Under the pieces are notes generated by a model, which was given only the letters and a program-made list of their open reading frames with translations, did not search any database and had not been told where the DNA came from. Position numbers and translations under genes: made by a program. This document shows, in pieces, positions 18,770 to 28,062 of a stretch of 37,045 bases of DNA. This DNA comes from an uncultured Clostridia bacterium. GTDB lineage: Bacteria; Bacillota; Clostridia; Christensenellales; UBA1242. The DNA is taken from positions 1-37,045 of the forward strand of contig CAMOZC010000004.1 of assembly GCA_946630785.1 (NCBI GenBank), in the 5' to 3' direction. The first letter of the stretch is position 1. The number at the start of each line of letters is the position of its first letter.

Positions 18770-21469
18770 TTATTTCTGCGCTTTCTCTTCGTGGTAAAAT
18801 TTAGTTTTAATTGAAGTCTTTTCGATGACCCGATCGCAAATCATTAAGCATTGCGGTAAAACTCCCAAAATCATCAAGATGGAAATTAAACAGCCACGCG
18901 ACAACAACAAACCCAAATCCGCGACAATGGAAACCTTAGAAACCAAACCGATAATCAAAGTCGCCAAAACCAAAATTGAGCCCGAAGTTAAAATCGTGGA
19001 AATTGATGACGACATCGCCTGCGACATTGCAGTTTTCATGTCTTGTTGTTTTCTGTTATTGATGTAGTTGTTGGTCAACAAAATACCATAATCGATAGTC
19101 GCGCCCATTTGTACGCACATGACCACCATGTAGCAAATGAAGAAGATTTCGTTGCCCATCATGGTCGAAATACCCATCGTAACCCAAATCGCACCTTGAA
19201 TTAACAAAGTCAACAAAGCTGGCGTAAATACGGACTTGAACGTAATTGCGATAATCAACAAGATGGCGACGAACGAAATAATATTGACGGTCACAATATC
19301 TTGGTTGAACACATTTTTAATTTGAGAGTAAACAAACGTTTCGGAAACCAATTTTGTGTTATCGTATTCGCCATAAAGGTAGTCGCTAATTTCGTTGATG
19401 GCTTTGAACGAATCTTCGCCCGAACTCGGCATATCGAAGTTAAAAATCACGCGAATGTAGTTTTCAGATTCAAAGTTGCCTAACGCTTGATAGTTGGTAT
19501 CGAATTGGGCTTGCATGGCTTTTTGGTAAGCCGGTTGTACATAATATTGTTTGGTACTTAACACTGTAATCAAAGTCTTGCTGCTAACTTTTTCGTTTGC
19601 GTCATAAATCAAATTCAAAGTAGCGTCATCGACACCATAATTCAATTTGGCATCTTTTTTGGTCAGTTCCGCACTCAATTCTGCGTACTTAGTTTTGATG
19701 GCTACGTCAGAAGTCATATTATGTTCCACCACGAATTTCAAAACTTCGTAAGTGGTTGCAGTGTCTCCTGCGGCACCTTTTCCCATGTAAGTATAAATGC
19801 CTTGCACGGTAGGTAAATCCATTTGGTTCGCATAAGCGAATTGTTCTGCGGTCAACGGAACCGTGTAAGCTTGATACGCTTGGTCAATCAACTTTTGGGA
19901 CGCTTGCGTAATTTTGTCCGCACCTTGGTTTTCCGCCGCGTACTTGATGACGTCATACACGTTCTTCGCTTGGTCGGTTGCGCCCATGTAAGTATACAAA
20001 ACTTTAATACCACGAATGTTCGCGTTCTTACTGTCTTGGTCCAAATATGCGTTAGCAAATTGCTCCGCGGTCAAATCATTGTAAACCCCGTAGGTGCTGT
20101 AACCTTGCGTGGAGTTAATCACTTTCTTGCCGTTGTATTCGTAGTTGTTTAAGTACTCCACAATGGCTTGTTCTTCGGCTTTAAATTTGTTGCGGTTTTT
20201 ACCGTCCTTGTCAATCAATACTATCAAAGTATTTTGTGTGCCAAATTCGTCCGTAATCTTTTCGTCGTCGACATTGATGGTCGAATTAGCGTCGGTCGAA
20301 GCTTGCAAAGTGAAACTGTAATCGCTGTTAAAGTCATAGACTGCCCCAACCACGAAGATAATCGCCGCCAAAATTGGCACAATAATTTTGGTCTTATTTT
20401 GGAAGCCCGCCATAGTATAAACTTTCTTGCCGGCGGCTTTGCGTTTGTCGTCGTGGGCTTTCATTTTAGCCAAGATGATTCGGTCAATCGGACGGTGCGC
20501 CGTTTTAACCAATAATTTGTCGCACAATAACAACATTCCTGGCATAAACAAGAACACACATAACAAACTAATCAAAATACCTTTGGCCAAGACCAAACCG
20601 ACATCAAAGCCGATTGAAAAACTCATGAACATTAACGCTACTAAGCCCGCAATCGTAGTAATGGACGAAGCAGAAACCGGCGCGAACGCTTTTTGTAAAG
20701 CCACCATCATGGCTTCTTTTTTATCGCTGTAACTTTCTTTTGCTTCCTTGTAAGCGTGTAACAACACAATAGCGTAGTCCATTGACAAAGCCAACTGCAT
20801 GACCGCCGCAATGCTCTTGGTGATAAATGACATTGCGTTGCCGATATAAGGAATGGCGTTCAACAACAGGTTGGTACCCATATTGATTAAAATTGCACCA
20901 CCCGCAATTAACAAGAACAACACCGGTTCAATAAACGAAGACGAGGTCAACATCAAAATCAAGAACACAACCGCAACTACGATGGCAATAATGATGACCA
21001 TATCGCGTTCCAAAGAATTGGTTAAGAATTCGGATTCTACCGAGCCACCATTTAACGAAAATTCATACCCGCTCAACGCTTCACGAATTTGATCCAAAGT
21101 GTTATATGAAGCCGTATCAAAGTTACCGGTCGTCAAGAACACTTTGTACAACGCTTTTCCCGTGTCTTGGTGGTAATACTCAATAACCGAAGCTACGCCG
21201 TCAACTTTTTCCAGTTTGGCTTTAATTTCAGCCACTTGTTCAGCTGATTTCACTTCGCTGACCATGGCCTGACATTGACCCACGCTGCCGAATTCGTTTT
21301 CCATTACTTCCAACGCTTCGGTCGACGAAGAATTTTTATCCAAATATTGCATCAAGTTGTAATTGATGTTTACGTGTTGCATCATGAAGCAGGACGCCAC
21401 CACCGACAAAACAAAAACCGCCAACAAGAAGTAACGACCTTTCACAATCAACGAACTAAGTTTTTTCAT
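18770..21469 (-). CDS. MMPL/RND superfamily exporter
   Basis: 899 aa; two repeats of TM bundle, QLALSMDYAIVLLHAYKEA and QMGATIDYGILLTNNYI, SSSITTIAGL and SSSISTILTSG signatures. Confidence 0.9.
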   Translation of the reverse strand: MKKLSSLIVKGRYFLLAVFVLSVVASCFMMQHVNINYNLMQYLDKNSSSTEALEVMENEFGSVGQCQAMVSEVKSAEQVAEIKAKLEKVDGVASVIEYYHQDTGKALYKVFLTTGNFDTASYNTLDQIREALSGYEFSLNGGSVESEFLTNSLERDMVIIIAIVVAVVFLILMLTSSSFIEPVLFLLIAGGAILINMGTNLLLNAIPYIGNAMSFITKSIAAVMQLALSMDYAIVLLHAYKEAKESYSDKKEAMMVALQKAFAPVSASSITTIAGLVALMFMSFSIGFDVGLVLAKGILISLLCVFLFMPGMLLLCDKLLVKTAHRPIDRIILAKMKAHDDKRKAAGKKVYTMAGFQNKTKIIVPILAAIIFVVGAVYDFNSDYSFTLQASTDANSTINVDDEKITDEFGTQNTLIVLIDKDGKNRNKFKAEEQAIVEYLNNYEYNGKKVINSTQGYSTYGVYNDLTAEQFANAYLDQDSKNANIRGIKVLYTYMGATDQAKNVYDVIKYAAENQGADKITQASQKLIDQAYQAYTVPLTAEQFAYANQMDLPTVQGIYTYMGKGAAGDTATTYEVLKFVVEHNMTSDVAIKTKYAELSAELTKKDAKLNYGVDDATLNLIYDANEKVSSKTLITVLSTKQYYVQPAYQKAMQAQFDTNYQALGNFESENYIRVIFNFDMPSSGEDSFKAINEISDYLYGEYDNTKLVSETFVYSQIKNVFNQDIVTVNIISFVAILLIIAITFKSVFTPALLTLLIQGAIWVTMGISTMMGNEIFFICYMVVMCVQMGATIDYGILLTNNYINNRKQQDMKTAMSQAMSSSISTILTSGSILVLATLIIGLVSKVSIVADLGLLLSRGCLISILMILGVLPQCLMICDRVIEKTSIKTKFYHEEKAQK

Positions 21470-21501
21470 TTTCTTACCGCTCCTTATTTTTTTTACTACA
21501 G

Positions 21502-21568
21502 CAATAGAAATAATTATACAACTGTTAAATTTTCTATTGATTAGTTGATAATTTTAGTCTATTATAGA
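21502..21568. promoter_or_regulatory. candidate TetR operator cluster in divergent intergenic region
   Basis: Inverted repeat CAATAGAAA (21502-21510)/TTTCTATTG (21531-21539) plus palindrome TCTATTATAGA (21558-21568) sharing the half-site TCTAT/ATAGA. Confidence 0.45.
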
Positions 21569-21646
21569 AATAAGTCAACCGATTTAATTCACACCAAAGT
21601 TTGAATTTGTTGGCATAATTATACAAAAAGAAGGAAGTGTATCATT

Positions 21647-22240
21647 ATGGAATTTAAAGAGGACTTAAGAATTCAAAAAACGCGTCGCGATTTACGCAAA
21701 GCAATTTTGGAATTATTAAAACAAAACCCGCTGGAAAAAATTTCCGTCAAAGAAATCTGCGACCGCGCCATGGTCAACCGGATTACTTTTTATAAATATT
21801 ACGAAGATAAATATTTACTGCTTGATGACGCCTTGAATGAAATTAAAGATACTTTACTGAACAGCGTTTCTCGGAACGCGAAATTCACTTCAATTGACGA
21901 AGCCTCGACATATTTTGTGCATTTGCTGGAAGCGGTCGTCAAATACATTGAAGATAACCTTGACTTTATTTACGCTCTAGAACAAAACTCCAGCATGAAA
22001 TTGATTAACATTATTACTTTCGTTTGTGAATCGGGTATCAATGATTTGTTGACCGAGATTAACAAAATTAAACCGCTGAAATATTCTATTCCGGTCACAG
22101 CGTCCTTTATTTACGGTGGTTTTGTTTCCGCATTGACTTATTTAATTCATCACAAAAACACCAATTACAAAGCCGAATTGAATATGTTAATTGACGACTT
22201 AAAATCCAACATTTTCAAAATCGAATTTTTGTACAAATAA
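21647..22240 (+). CDS. TetR/AcrR family transcriptional regulator
   Basis: RKAILELLKQNPLEKISVKEICDRAMVNRITFYKYYEDKYLLLDD: canonical TetR HTH. Confidence 0.9.
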   Translation: MEFKEDLRIQKTRRDLRKAILELLKQNPLEKISVKEICDRAMVNRITFYKYYEDKYLLLDDALNEIKDTLLNSVSRNAKFTSIDEASTYFVHLLEAVVKYIEDNLDFIYALEQNSSMKLINIITFVCESGINDLLTEINKIKPLKYSIPVTASFIYGGFVSALTYLIHHKNTNYKAELNMLIDDLKSNIFKIEFLYK

Positions 22241-22443
22241 GCTTCTACCTTCACTCTTCACTCACTTCATTCTTCACTAATCTGTCTGCCACAATTGCGA
22301 CAATTTCTATCTGTCGCGTTCGCGTCAGATGTCTCGCTTCGCTCGCCATCAGGCCCCACACAAGACTTCTTCTGAACCCTTGTCTGACCTATTTACACTC
22401 ACATCAATTTTCAGTGACCACCATTAATCTGTTTTTAACATTT

Positions 22444-25400
22444 TTACTTTTTTATAAAGTTTATATCTGGTAAGAGTACTAAACTTTCTTGTTCATCATC
22501 TTGACCTTGCCAATAGACCAAGAAACGAATTTTTGCATCTTTAACAACATAGCCTTTTTCTTTTAATTTTAAAATATCATCAATTGCTTTTTTTGAAAAC
22601 ATTGCGACCTTTGTTCTTTTTCCACTGATGTCAGCAAATAAACAATTATCGTCAACTTCAAGTAAATTACCTGCTCGTAATTTCTGATATAAGGCCACTT
22701 TGCCTTTAAAATAGTTTAAATAAACATCCTTAAAACCAAACTGCAAAGTAATTTCATTTGGTATTTCATATTCATGATTGTCAATATTGAATTGATCCGC
22801 ATTGTCTTTATAATTGTCTAATTTAGTACCTGTATAATGAATTACTAAATTGTTTTTAGCTCTTGTCATACCAACATAAACTGCTCGACGTCCAGCATCA
22901 GTATCTAGTTTATAATTATCCAACAAGATAAACACATTATCAAATTCCTTGCCTTTTGAACGATGTAAAGTTGAAACAATAATTGCTTCTTTATCGCTAT
23001 CAACATAATCAGACAAGTTAGACTCCAAAATAAATTCTTTTAAATCCGAAAAATATTTAGTTCCTGCCGCAGCGTAATTTTGCAATAGTAATAAACAATT
23101 CTGCAAAATATCACTTTGAGCAAAATTATTTTTTAGAACATTAATAGCACGATTCCATAAATCATCATCGATTACCGGTGAACTAATACAACATTTAATA
23201 TAATTAATCAAATATCTAAATTCTAATAAATTCACTAATCTAAATCCCTCATTACTTTGAACTAATCGTGCTTTAATTCCTTGTTTAATTAGTAAACCTA
23301 AAATTCTTAAAGCTTCTTCGTTTGTACCCGACAAAATCGCAATATCTTTTTTTAAACCAGAGTTAACTACATCTTTAATTAAAGGTATTTCAATTGAGCC
23401 ATGGTCATACTTTACCAAGCGAACAAAACCGTTGTTAGCCTTGGTGGAAAAAATCGGATTTGTTTTTAAACGATTGCTAATTGATGGTAAAAAACCATTA
23501 GCAAATTTAACAATATTTTGTGAACTTCGATAGTTTTGTAAAAGTTCGTATTTTTTAGCATTTTCGCAATTAATAAATGATTCGAAATATTTTGAATCTG
23601 ACCCTCGGAATTCATAAATATTTTGGTCATCATCACCAACAAGAATTACTCTAATATCCTCATTCTTATCAATAATAGTTTTTACAAGATTAAAATCTTT
23701 TTCATCCATATCTTGCGCTTCATCAATTACAAGCACTTTTTTTGTAATACTTTCAATTTCAATTTCATCATTAACAATCATTTCAGTTACTTTACCAACT
23801 ACATCGTCGATGTCTTCCAAATTACCAACCTTACCTAATAAATCAAAACAATATGAATGGAAAGTTTTAATATCGATGAAATTGATTGCTCCACCAATTA
23901 ACTCACGCAATCTCTTTTTAAATTCGAGTGCTGCCGTTCGTGAAAATGTTAACATCAATAATTGCTCATATTTCACATCTTCTAACTGCACTAATGAAGC
24001 TAATTTATTTACAAGGATACGCGTTTTACCACTACCAGGACCAGCGGCAACAACAATAAATTTAGAATCTTTATCAGAAATAATTGCCGACTGTTCATCA
24101 GAAAGTTTATTATAAATTTCATCATATTTCTCTTGAGTTATACTACGATTTATTTGTTCCCAACGACCCTTAAAGTATTTTTCGATGAATGCTTGATAAT
24201 CTAATTCAAAATAATCATTAACGAATTGAAGTGCATGGTTTGGATTTTTTATCATTAAATTTGCATATTCACCAACAATATGAATCTGTTGAATTTTGTG
24301 TTGGTAGAATGTTTTTAACATTTGATAATCATTTTGCTTGAATTGTATTTTATTATCTTGCACTAATCGTTTAATAGTCATACCAGCATAAGTAACCAAG
24401 AAACCACCATCTAATTTAAGTGAATCAATTTTTAATAAGTATAATAATGCATTCTCAATTTCACGATAATCTGCATCTTCGTGAAATAACGAAATTTCGT
24501 TGTTATAATTTTTCTTTAATTCCAAGACCGAAAACATTACAGGGGTTTCATCCGACGAATACTCCATTCCCCCTGTTTGCGTAGATTTCTGATCTTGGCG
24601 TAATGCCCAATTTACAATTTGTTTCTTTTGGTTTTCGTGAGATAAAAGGAATAAATATCTAATCACATTTTTAGCAATATCATTACGTTTTTTTATTTGA
24701 CTTTCAAATTCGGTATATGGAACTTTTAGTTTTATCCAACGATTTTCTTGGTTATCAATTTCTTTTTCAATCAATCCGTTAATTGTCCAATAGTAGATAA
24801 TTGTCTTTAAAATTTTTATCGTTGAATATTCAATACCTGATTTAATTGCCTTATCATTGATTTCTTTATAATTAATTGAACTAACTATGCTTTGCTCAGC
24901 AAACAATTCGGCTAATAAGAAATTTTCAATTTTGATATAACGATCCAAAATATTTAACGATTTATTTTCTGAATCTGAACTTTTAATTCTTGCTGACAAA
25001 TCTTTATCATCAGCTAATATATTAAGTTCTCTTAAAATATTAACATATTTAATTACATCTTTAACTTTCATTGAAAGCAAATCGGCAATATAATCAACAC
25101 GAGTTTCCGTTGATATTGATGAATCATCTTGATTTACTGGCTTATTAATGTTTTTCTGTGTAAATAGCTTACTTAAGATCCTTCTTGATGAAATCTTATC
25201 TGCTTCATTGAGTAATGGTGAATTTTGGATAATTTGATATGAATCAATCATACTTTTACGAATAATACTCGTAGCATAAACTCGTGGAACGTTAAAACCT
25301 CTTTCGATATATCCAGCATACTCTAAAGTAGCCAAAGCTGTTCTGACGCGTGTTTCAAGTTCTTTTCCATCTTCGCTCCATCCAGCCTGTCTAGCGATTT

Positions 25401-27306
25401 CTAATGCTGTCTTTGAAATAGTTTTCTTATCTTTTGTTAAAAATTTAATTGCACGCCAAATTTCACGAACTTCATCAATAGTTAGCCGAGTTTGATTTAA
25501 AAGTGTAAAATGTTTATCCAAATCATTATTATTAAATAAGACAAAACATTCAGCTTCATCTTTTTCATTTCTTCCAGCCCTTCCAGCTTCTTGTACATAA
25601 TCCTCCAATGAACTTGAAATATCATAGTGTACAACTAATTTTACATCACTTTTATCAACCCCCATTCCGAAAGCTGAAGTCGCAACAATAACTTGAATTT
25701 CGTTTTCTATGAATGCATTTTGAGTTTCAATCTTGACATTTGGTTCCATTCGGCCATGAAATGGTAAAGCTGCGAACCCATCATTTTTTAACCTTTTAGC
25801 CAATTCAACCGCACGTTTTGTTCTTGATACATAAACAATCGTTGGACAATTACGAGATTCAATTAGCATTCGTAAACTTTGATATTTTTCATCCTCAGTT
25901 GCTTTGTGAATCACAGAATAATGTAAATTTTTTCTTGATGTGTTTGTTGTAAACAACTCTAATTCTAAATTTAATTTACCCTTAAAGTAACTAACAATAT
26001 CATTAATAACTTTTTGCTTAGCGGTCGCAGTAAAACAAGAAACTGGAATGGTTTGAATAGATTTTTTCTTTTGACATAAGCGTTTAATAAAATCTCCAAT
26101 AAACAAATAGTCAACACGGAAGTCCTGTCCCCAAGAAGAAAAACAATGCGCTTCATCAATTACAAACCTAGCGATATCTCTTGATAATAAAAGTTTTTCG
26201 ATTGTTCTTGAGCGTAAAGATTCAGGAGAAATGTATAAAATACTAGCATCACCACTTAAAACACGCTCAATTGCACGGCTTCTTTCTAATGGACTTAATA
26301 ATCCATTAATTGTAACAGCTTCGGCAATTCCTTTTCTTTCTAAATTATCAACCTGGTCTTTCATTAAAGATTGAAGTGGTGAAATTACCACAGTTAATGC
26401 TTTTGTTGTTTCCGCTGCAATTAAAGCTGGTAATTGAAAGGTTAATGATTTACCACCACCCGTAGGGAACACTGCTAATAAAGACTTTCCTTCAACCGCC
26501 GCTTTAACTGTTTTCTCTTGCAGTGGCTCACCATTGTATTTACGGAAATTGTCATACTTAAAATATTTTTTTAAATAACTTTGTAAATTAAAAGCATTCC
26601 GACAATATTCACATAAATAACAAGGCGTATTTCTTAAAACATTTATCACGTGTACAATTTGTGGATATTGGAAATATACCCACGACGGAGTTAATGATTT
26701 TTTATCTTTTGCATTAATAATTGCCAAAGCATATGCTAATTCAATTGGATAAGTATTTACTAAAGATTGAATATCAATATTCTCGCAAATTAACCCATGG
26801 AAAAAAGTTTTAATATCGTAACAAATATTATTTGATTTTGGAGTATTAACATAACTAAGAAAACCTGTAAAATGTGGATCCTTACTTAACAAGTACCCAT
26901 AGATACCTTTCAATTGATAATCAAGTTTAAAAAAATTACTAATTTCATCATAAAATAATTCACTAGCCTTTTTAGAGTCGGCAACAGGATTATTTAATTC
27001 ATCTTTTGTTAACTGCTCATCTTTTAATAATTTATGATATGGTCTAGTTGGAAATAATAATGGTGAAACATATAAAGTATCTATAAATATAAAACTGTCA
27101 TTTTGATATTTAATTGCGTCTTGCACATATTTCAAATCGTGTTCAATAATGTTGTGTCCACAAAGATATTTTTTGTTGCCAATAAATTCTCTAAATTTAG
27201 ACAATGAATTTTCGTGGAAAACACTTCCTGCTTTAATTGCCCCAATATCAAGCAATTTGGAACCATCACTTGTTGTTTCCGTGTCAAAAAAGATAACGTC
27301 ATCCAT
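22444..27306 (-). CDS. DnaQ-like exonuclease - RecQ helicase - UvrD/PcrA helicase fusion
   Basis: FFDTETTSDG / CGHNIIEHD (exonuclease); FPTGGGKSLTFQLPAL, VIDEAHCFSSWGQDFR (RecQ); AAGPGSGKTRILVNKL, VIDEAQDMDEKDF, GDDDQNIYEFRG, LLQNYRSSQNIV, VSTLHRSKGKEFDNVFILL, YVGMTRAKNNL (UvrD). Confidence 0.92.
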   Translation of the reverse strand: MDDVIFFDTETTSDGSKLLDIGAIKAGSVFHENSLSKFREFIGNKKYLCGHNIIEHDLKYVQDAIKYQNDSFIFIDTLYVSPLLFPTRPYHKLLKDEQLTKDELNNPVADSKKASELFYDEISNFFKLDYQLKGIYGYLLSKDPHFTGFLSYVNTPKSNNICYDIKTFFHGLICENIDIQSLVNTYPIELAYALAIINAKDKKSLTPSWVYFQYPQIVHVINVLRNTPCYLCEYCRNAFNLQSYLKKYFKYDNFRKYNGEPLQEKTVKAAVEGKSLLAVFPTGGGKSLTFQLPALIAAETTKALTVVISPLQSLMKDQVDNLERKGIAEAVTINGLLSPLERSRAIERVLSGDASILYISPESLRSRTIEKLLLSRDIARFVIDEAHCFSSWGQDFRVDYLFIGDFIKRLCQKKKSIQTIPVSCFTATAKQKVINDIVSYFKGKLNLELELFTTNTSRKNLHYSVIHKATEDEKYQSLRMLIESRNCPTIVYVSRTKRAVELAKRLKNDGFAALPFHGRMEPNVKIETQNAFIENEIQVIVATSAFGMGVDKSDVKLVVHYDISSSLEDYVQEAGRAGRNEKDEAECFVLFNNNDLDKHFTLLNQTRLTIDEVREIWRAIKFLTKDKKTISKTALEIARQAGWSEDGKELETRVRTALATLEYAGYIERGFNVPRVYATSIIRKSMIDSYQIIQNSPLLNEADKISSRRILSKLFTQKNINKPVNQDDSSISTETRVDYIADLLSMKVKDVIKYVNILRELNILADDKDLSARIKSSDSENKSLNILDRYIKIENFLLAELFAEQSIVSSINYKEINDKAIKSGIEYSTIKILKTIIYYWTINGLIEKEIDNQENRWIKLKVPYTEFESQIKKRNDIAKNVIRYLFLLSHENQKKQIVNWALRQDQKSTQTGGMEYSSDETPVMFSVLELKKNYNNEISLFHEDADYREIENALLYLLKIDSLKLDGGFLVTYAGMTIKRLVQDNKIQFKQNDYQMLKTFYQHKIQQIHIVGEYANLMIKNPNHALQFVNDYFELDYQAFIEKYFKGRWEQINRSITQEKYDEIYNKLSDEQSAIISDKDSKFIVVAAGPGSGKTRILVNKLASLVQLEDVKYEQLLMLTFSRTAALEFKKRLRELIGGAINFIDIKTFHSYCFDLLGKVGNLEDIDDVVGKVTEMIVNDEIEIESITKKVLVIDEAQDMDEKDFNLVKTIIDKNEDIRVILVGDDDQNIYEFRGSDSKYFESFINCENAKKYELLQNYRSSQNIVKFANGFLPSISNRLKTNPIFSTKANNGFVRLVKYDHGSIEIPLIKDVVNSGLKKDIAILSGTNEEALRILGLLIKQGIKARLVQSNEGFRLVNLLEFRYLINYIKCCISSPVIDDDLWNRAINVLKNNFAQSDILQNCLLLLQNYAAAGTKYFSDLKEFILESNLSDYVDSDKEAIIVSTLHRSKGKEFDNVFILLDNYKLDTDAGRRAVYVGMTRAKNNLVIHYTGTKLDNYKDNADQFNIDNHEYEIPNEITLQFGFKDVYLNYFKGKVALYQKLRAGNLLEVDDNCLFADISGKRTKVAMFSKKAIDDILKLKEKGYVVKDAKIRFLVYWQGQDDEQESLVLLPDINFIKK

Positions 27307-27336
27307 TAGTGAAATTCTCCATTAACTATACAAAAC

Positions 27337-27342
27337 ATTATA
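27337..27342 (-). promoter_or_regulatory. candidate -10 box (TATAAT) of the fusion gene
   Basis: Minus strand TGTTATAATG about 30 nt upstream of the ATG, before SD ATGGAGA. Confidence 0.4.
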
Positions 27343-27519
27343 ACACATGGGAAAAAACTTTTCATATATATTTACCAAGAATTGGGTTTTCATTAATACA
27401 AATATATTTTGAGCCATCTAATACTTCTAAAACATTTCATAAAGAAACGTACAAATTTAAATATATCATATTATATGTTGTAATACTATAGGTCCATGAT
27501 TAATACAAAAGGAGTTAAA

Positions 27520-28062
27520 ATGTTTTGGATTAAGTTTTCATCCCTACTAAGTAATTTTTTACCTTTTGGAATATATATGTTGATTCTAAGTTTTACAGAA
27601 ACTAACATTTTTGTTTTAAGAATCATCTTATCTATTGTTGTAATTATTCAAATAATTTTAGCTTTTACACTAACAATAAGCATTAAAAATGTAATAAAAC
27701 ATTACTCCTATAGTGATTCTGAATATAGAATTATTAGAATTTCACGAGATAGGACTTCTCCGTTAAATTTTTTTGTTACAAACATTTTCCCGCTAATAGC
27801 ATTCGATTTTAATAACACAGGACTTATAGTTTTTACAATAATAATGATTTTTATTATTGCAATTCTATTTATTAGAAATAATTTATATCTATATAATCCA
27901 TTTATAGAACTATTTAATTGGAAATTATATAATATAAAATTAGAAAAAAATGATGATAACAATAGCAATAATATTTTTTCAAAAACATATATTACGAATA
28001 TCGTTGTACCAATAAACTCAACAATAAAAATTAAAGATTTTGAAGATGATATATGCTTCTAG
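27520..28062 (+). CDS. 4-TM membrane protein, KwaA-like candidate
   Basis: SD AAAAGGAG before MFWIKFSS (ORF-track start 27496 is upstream of the SD); four hydrophobic segments; LYNPFIELFNWKLYNIKL after TM4; adjacent to DUF4868-like gene. Confidence 0.5.
   Translation: MFWIKFSSLLSNFLPFGIYMLILSFTETNIFVLRIILSIVVIIQIILAFTLTISIKNVIKHYSYSDSEYRIIRISRDRTSPLNFFVTNIFPLIAFDFNNTGLIVFTIIMIFIIAILFIRNNLYLYNPFIELFNWKLYNIKLEKNDDNNSNNIFSKTYITNIVVPINSTIKIKDFEDDICF

Noticed and set aside
19823-20732. Several + strand ORFs (109, 115, 101 aa) opposite the MMPL gene
   Set aside because: Shadow ORFs of a strongly supported minus-strand CDS; no SD or domain.
23623-24115. + strand ORFs within the helicase fusion gene
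   Set aside because: Antisense to conserved UvrD motifs; spurious.
27708-27968. 86-aa minus-strand ORF inside the KwaA-like gene
   Set aside because: Shadow ORF; no SD, overlaps a better supported + strand gene.
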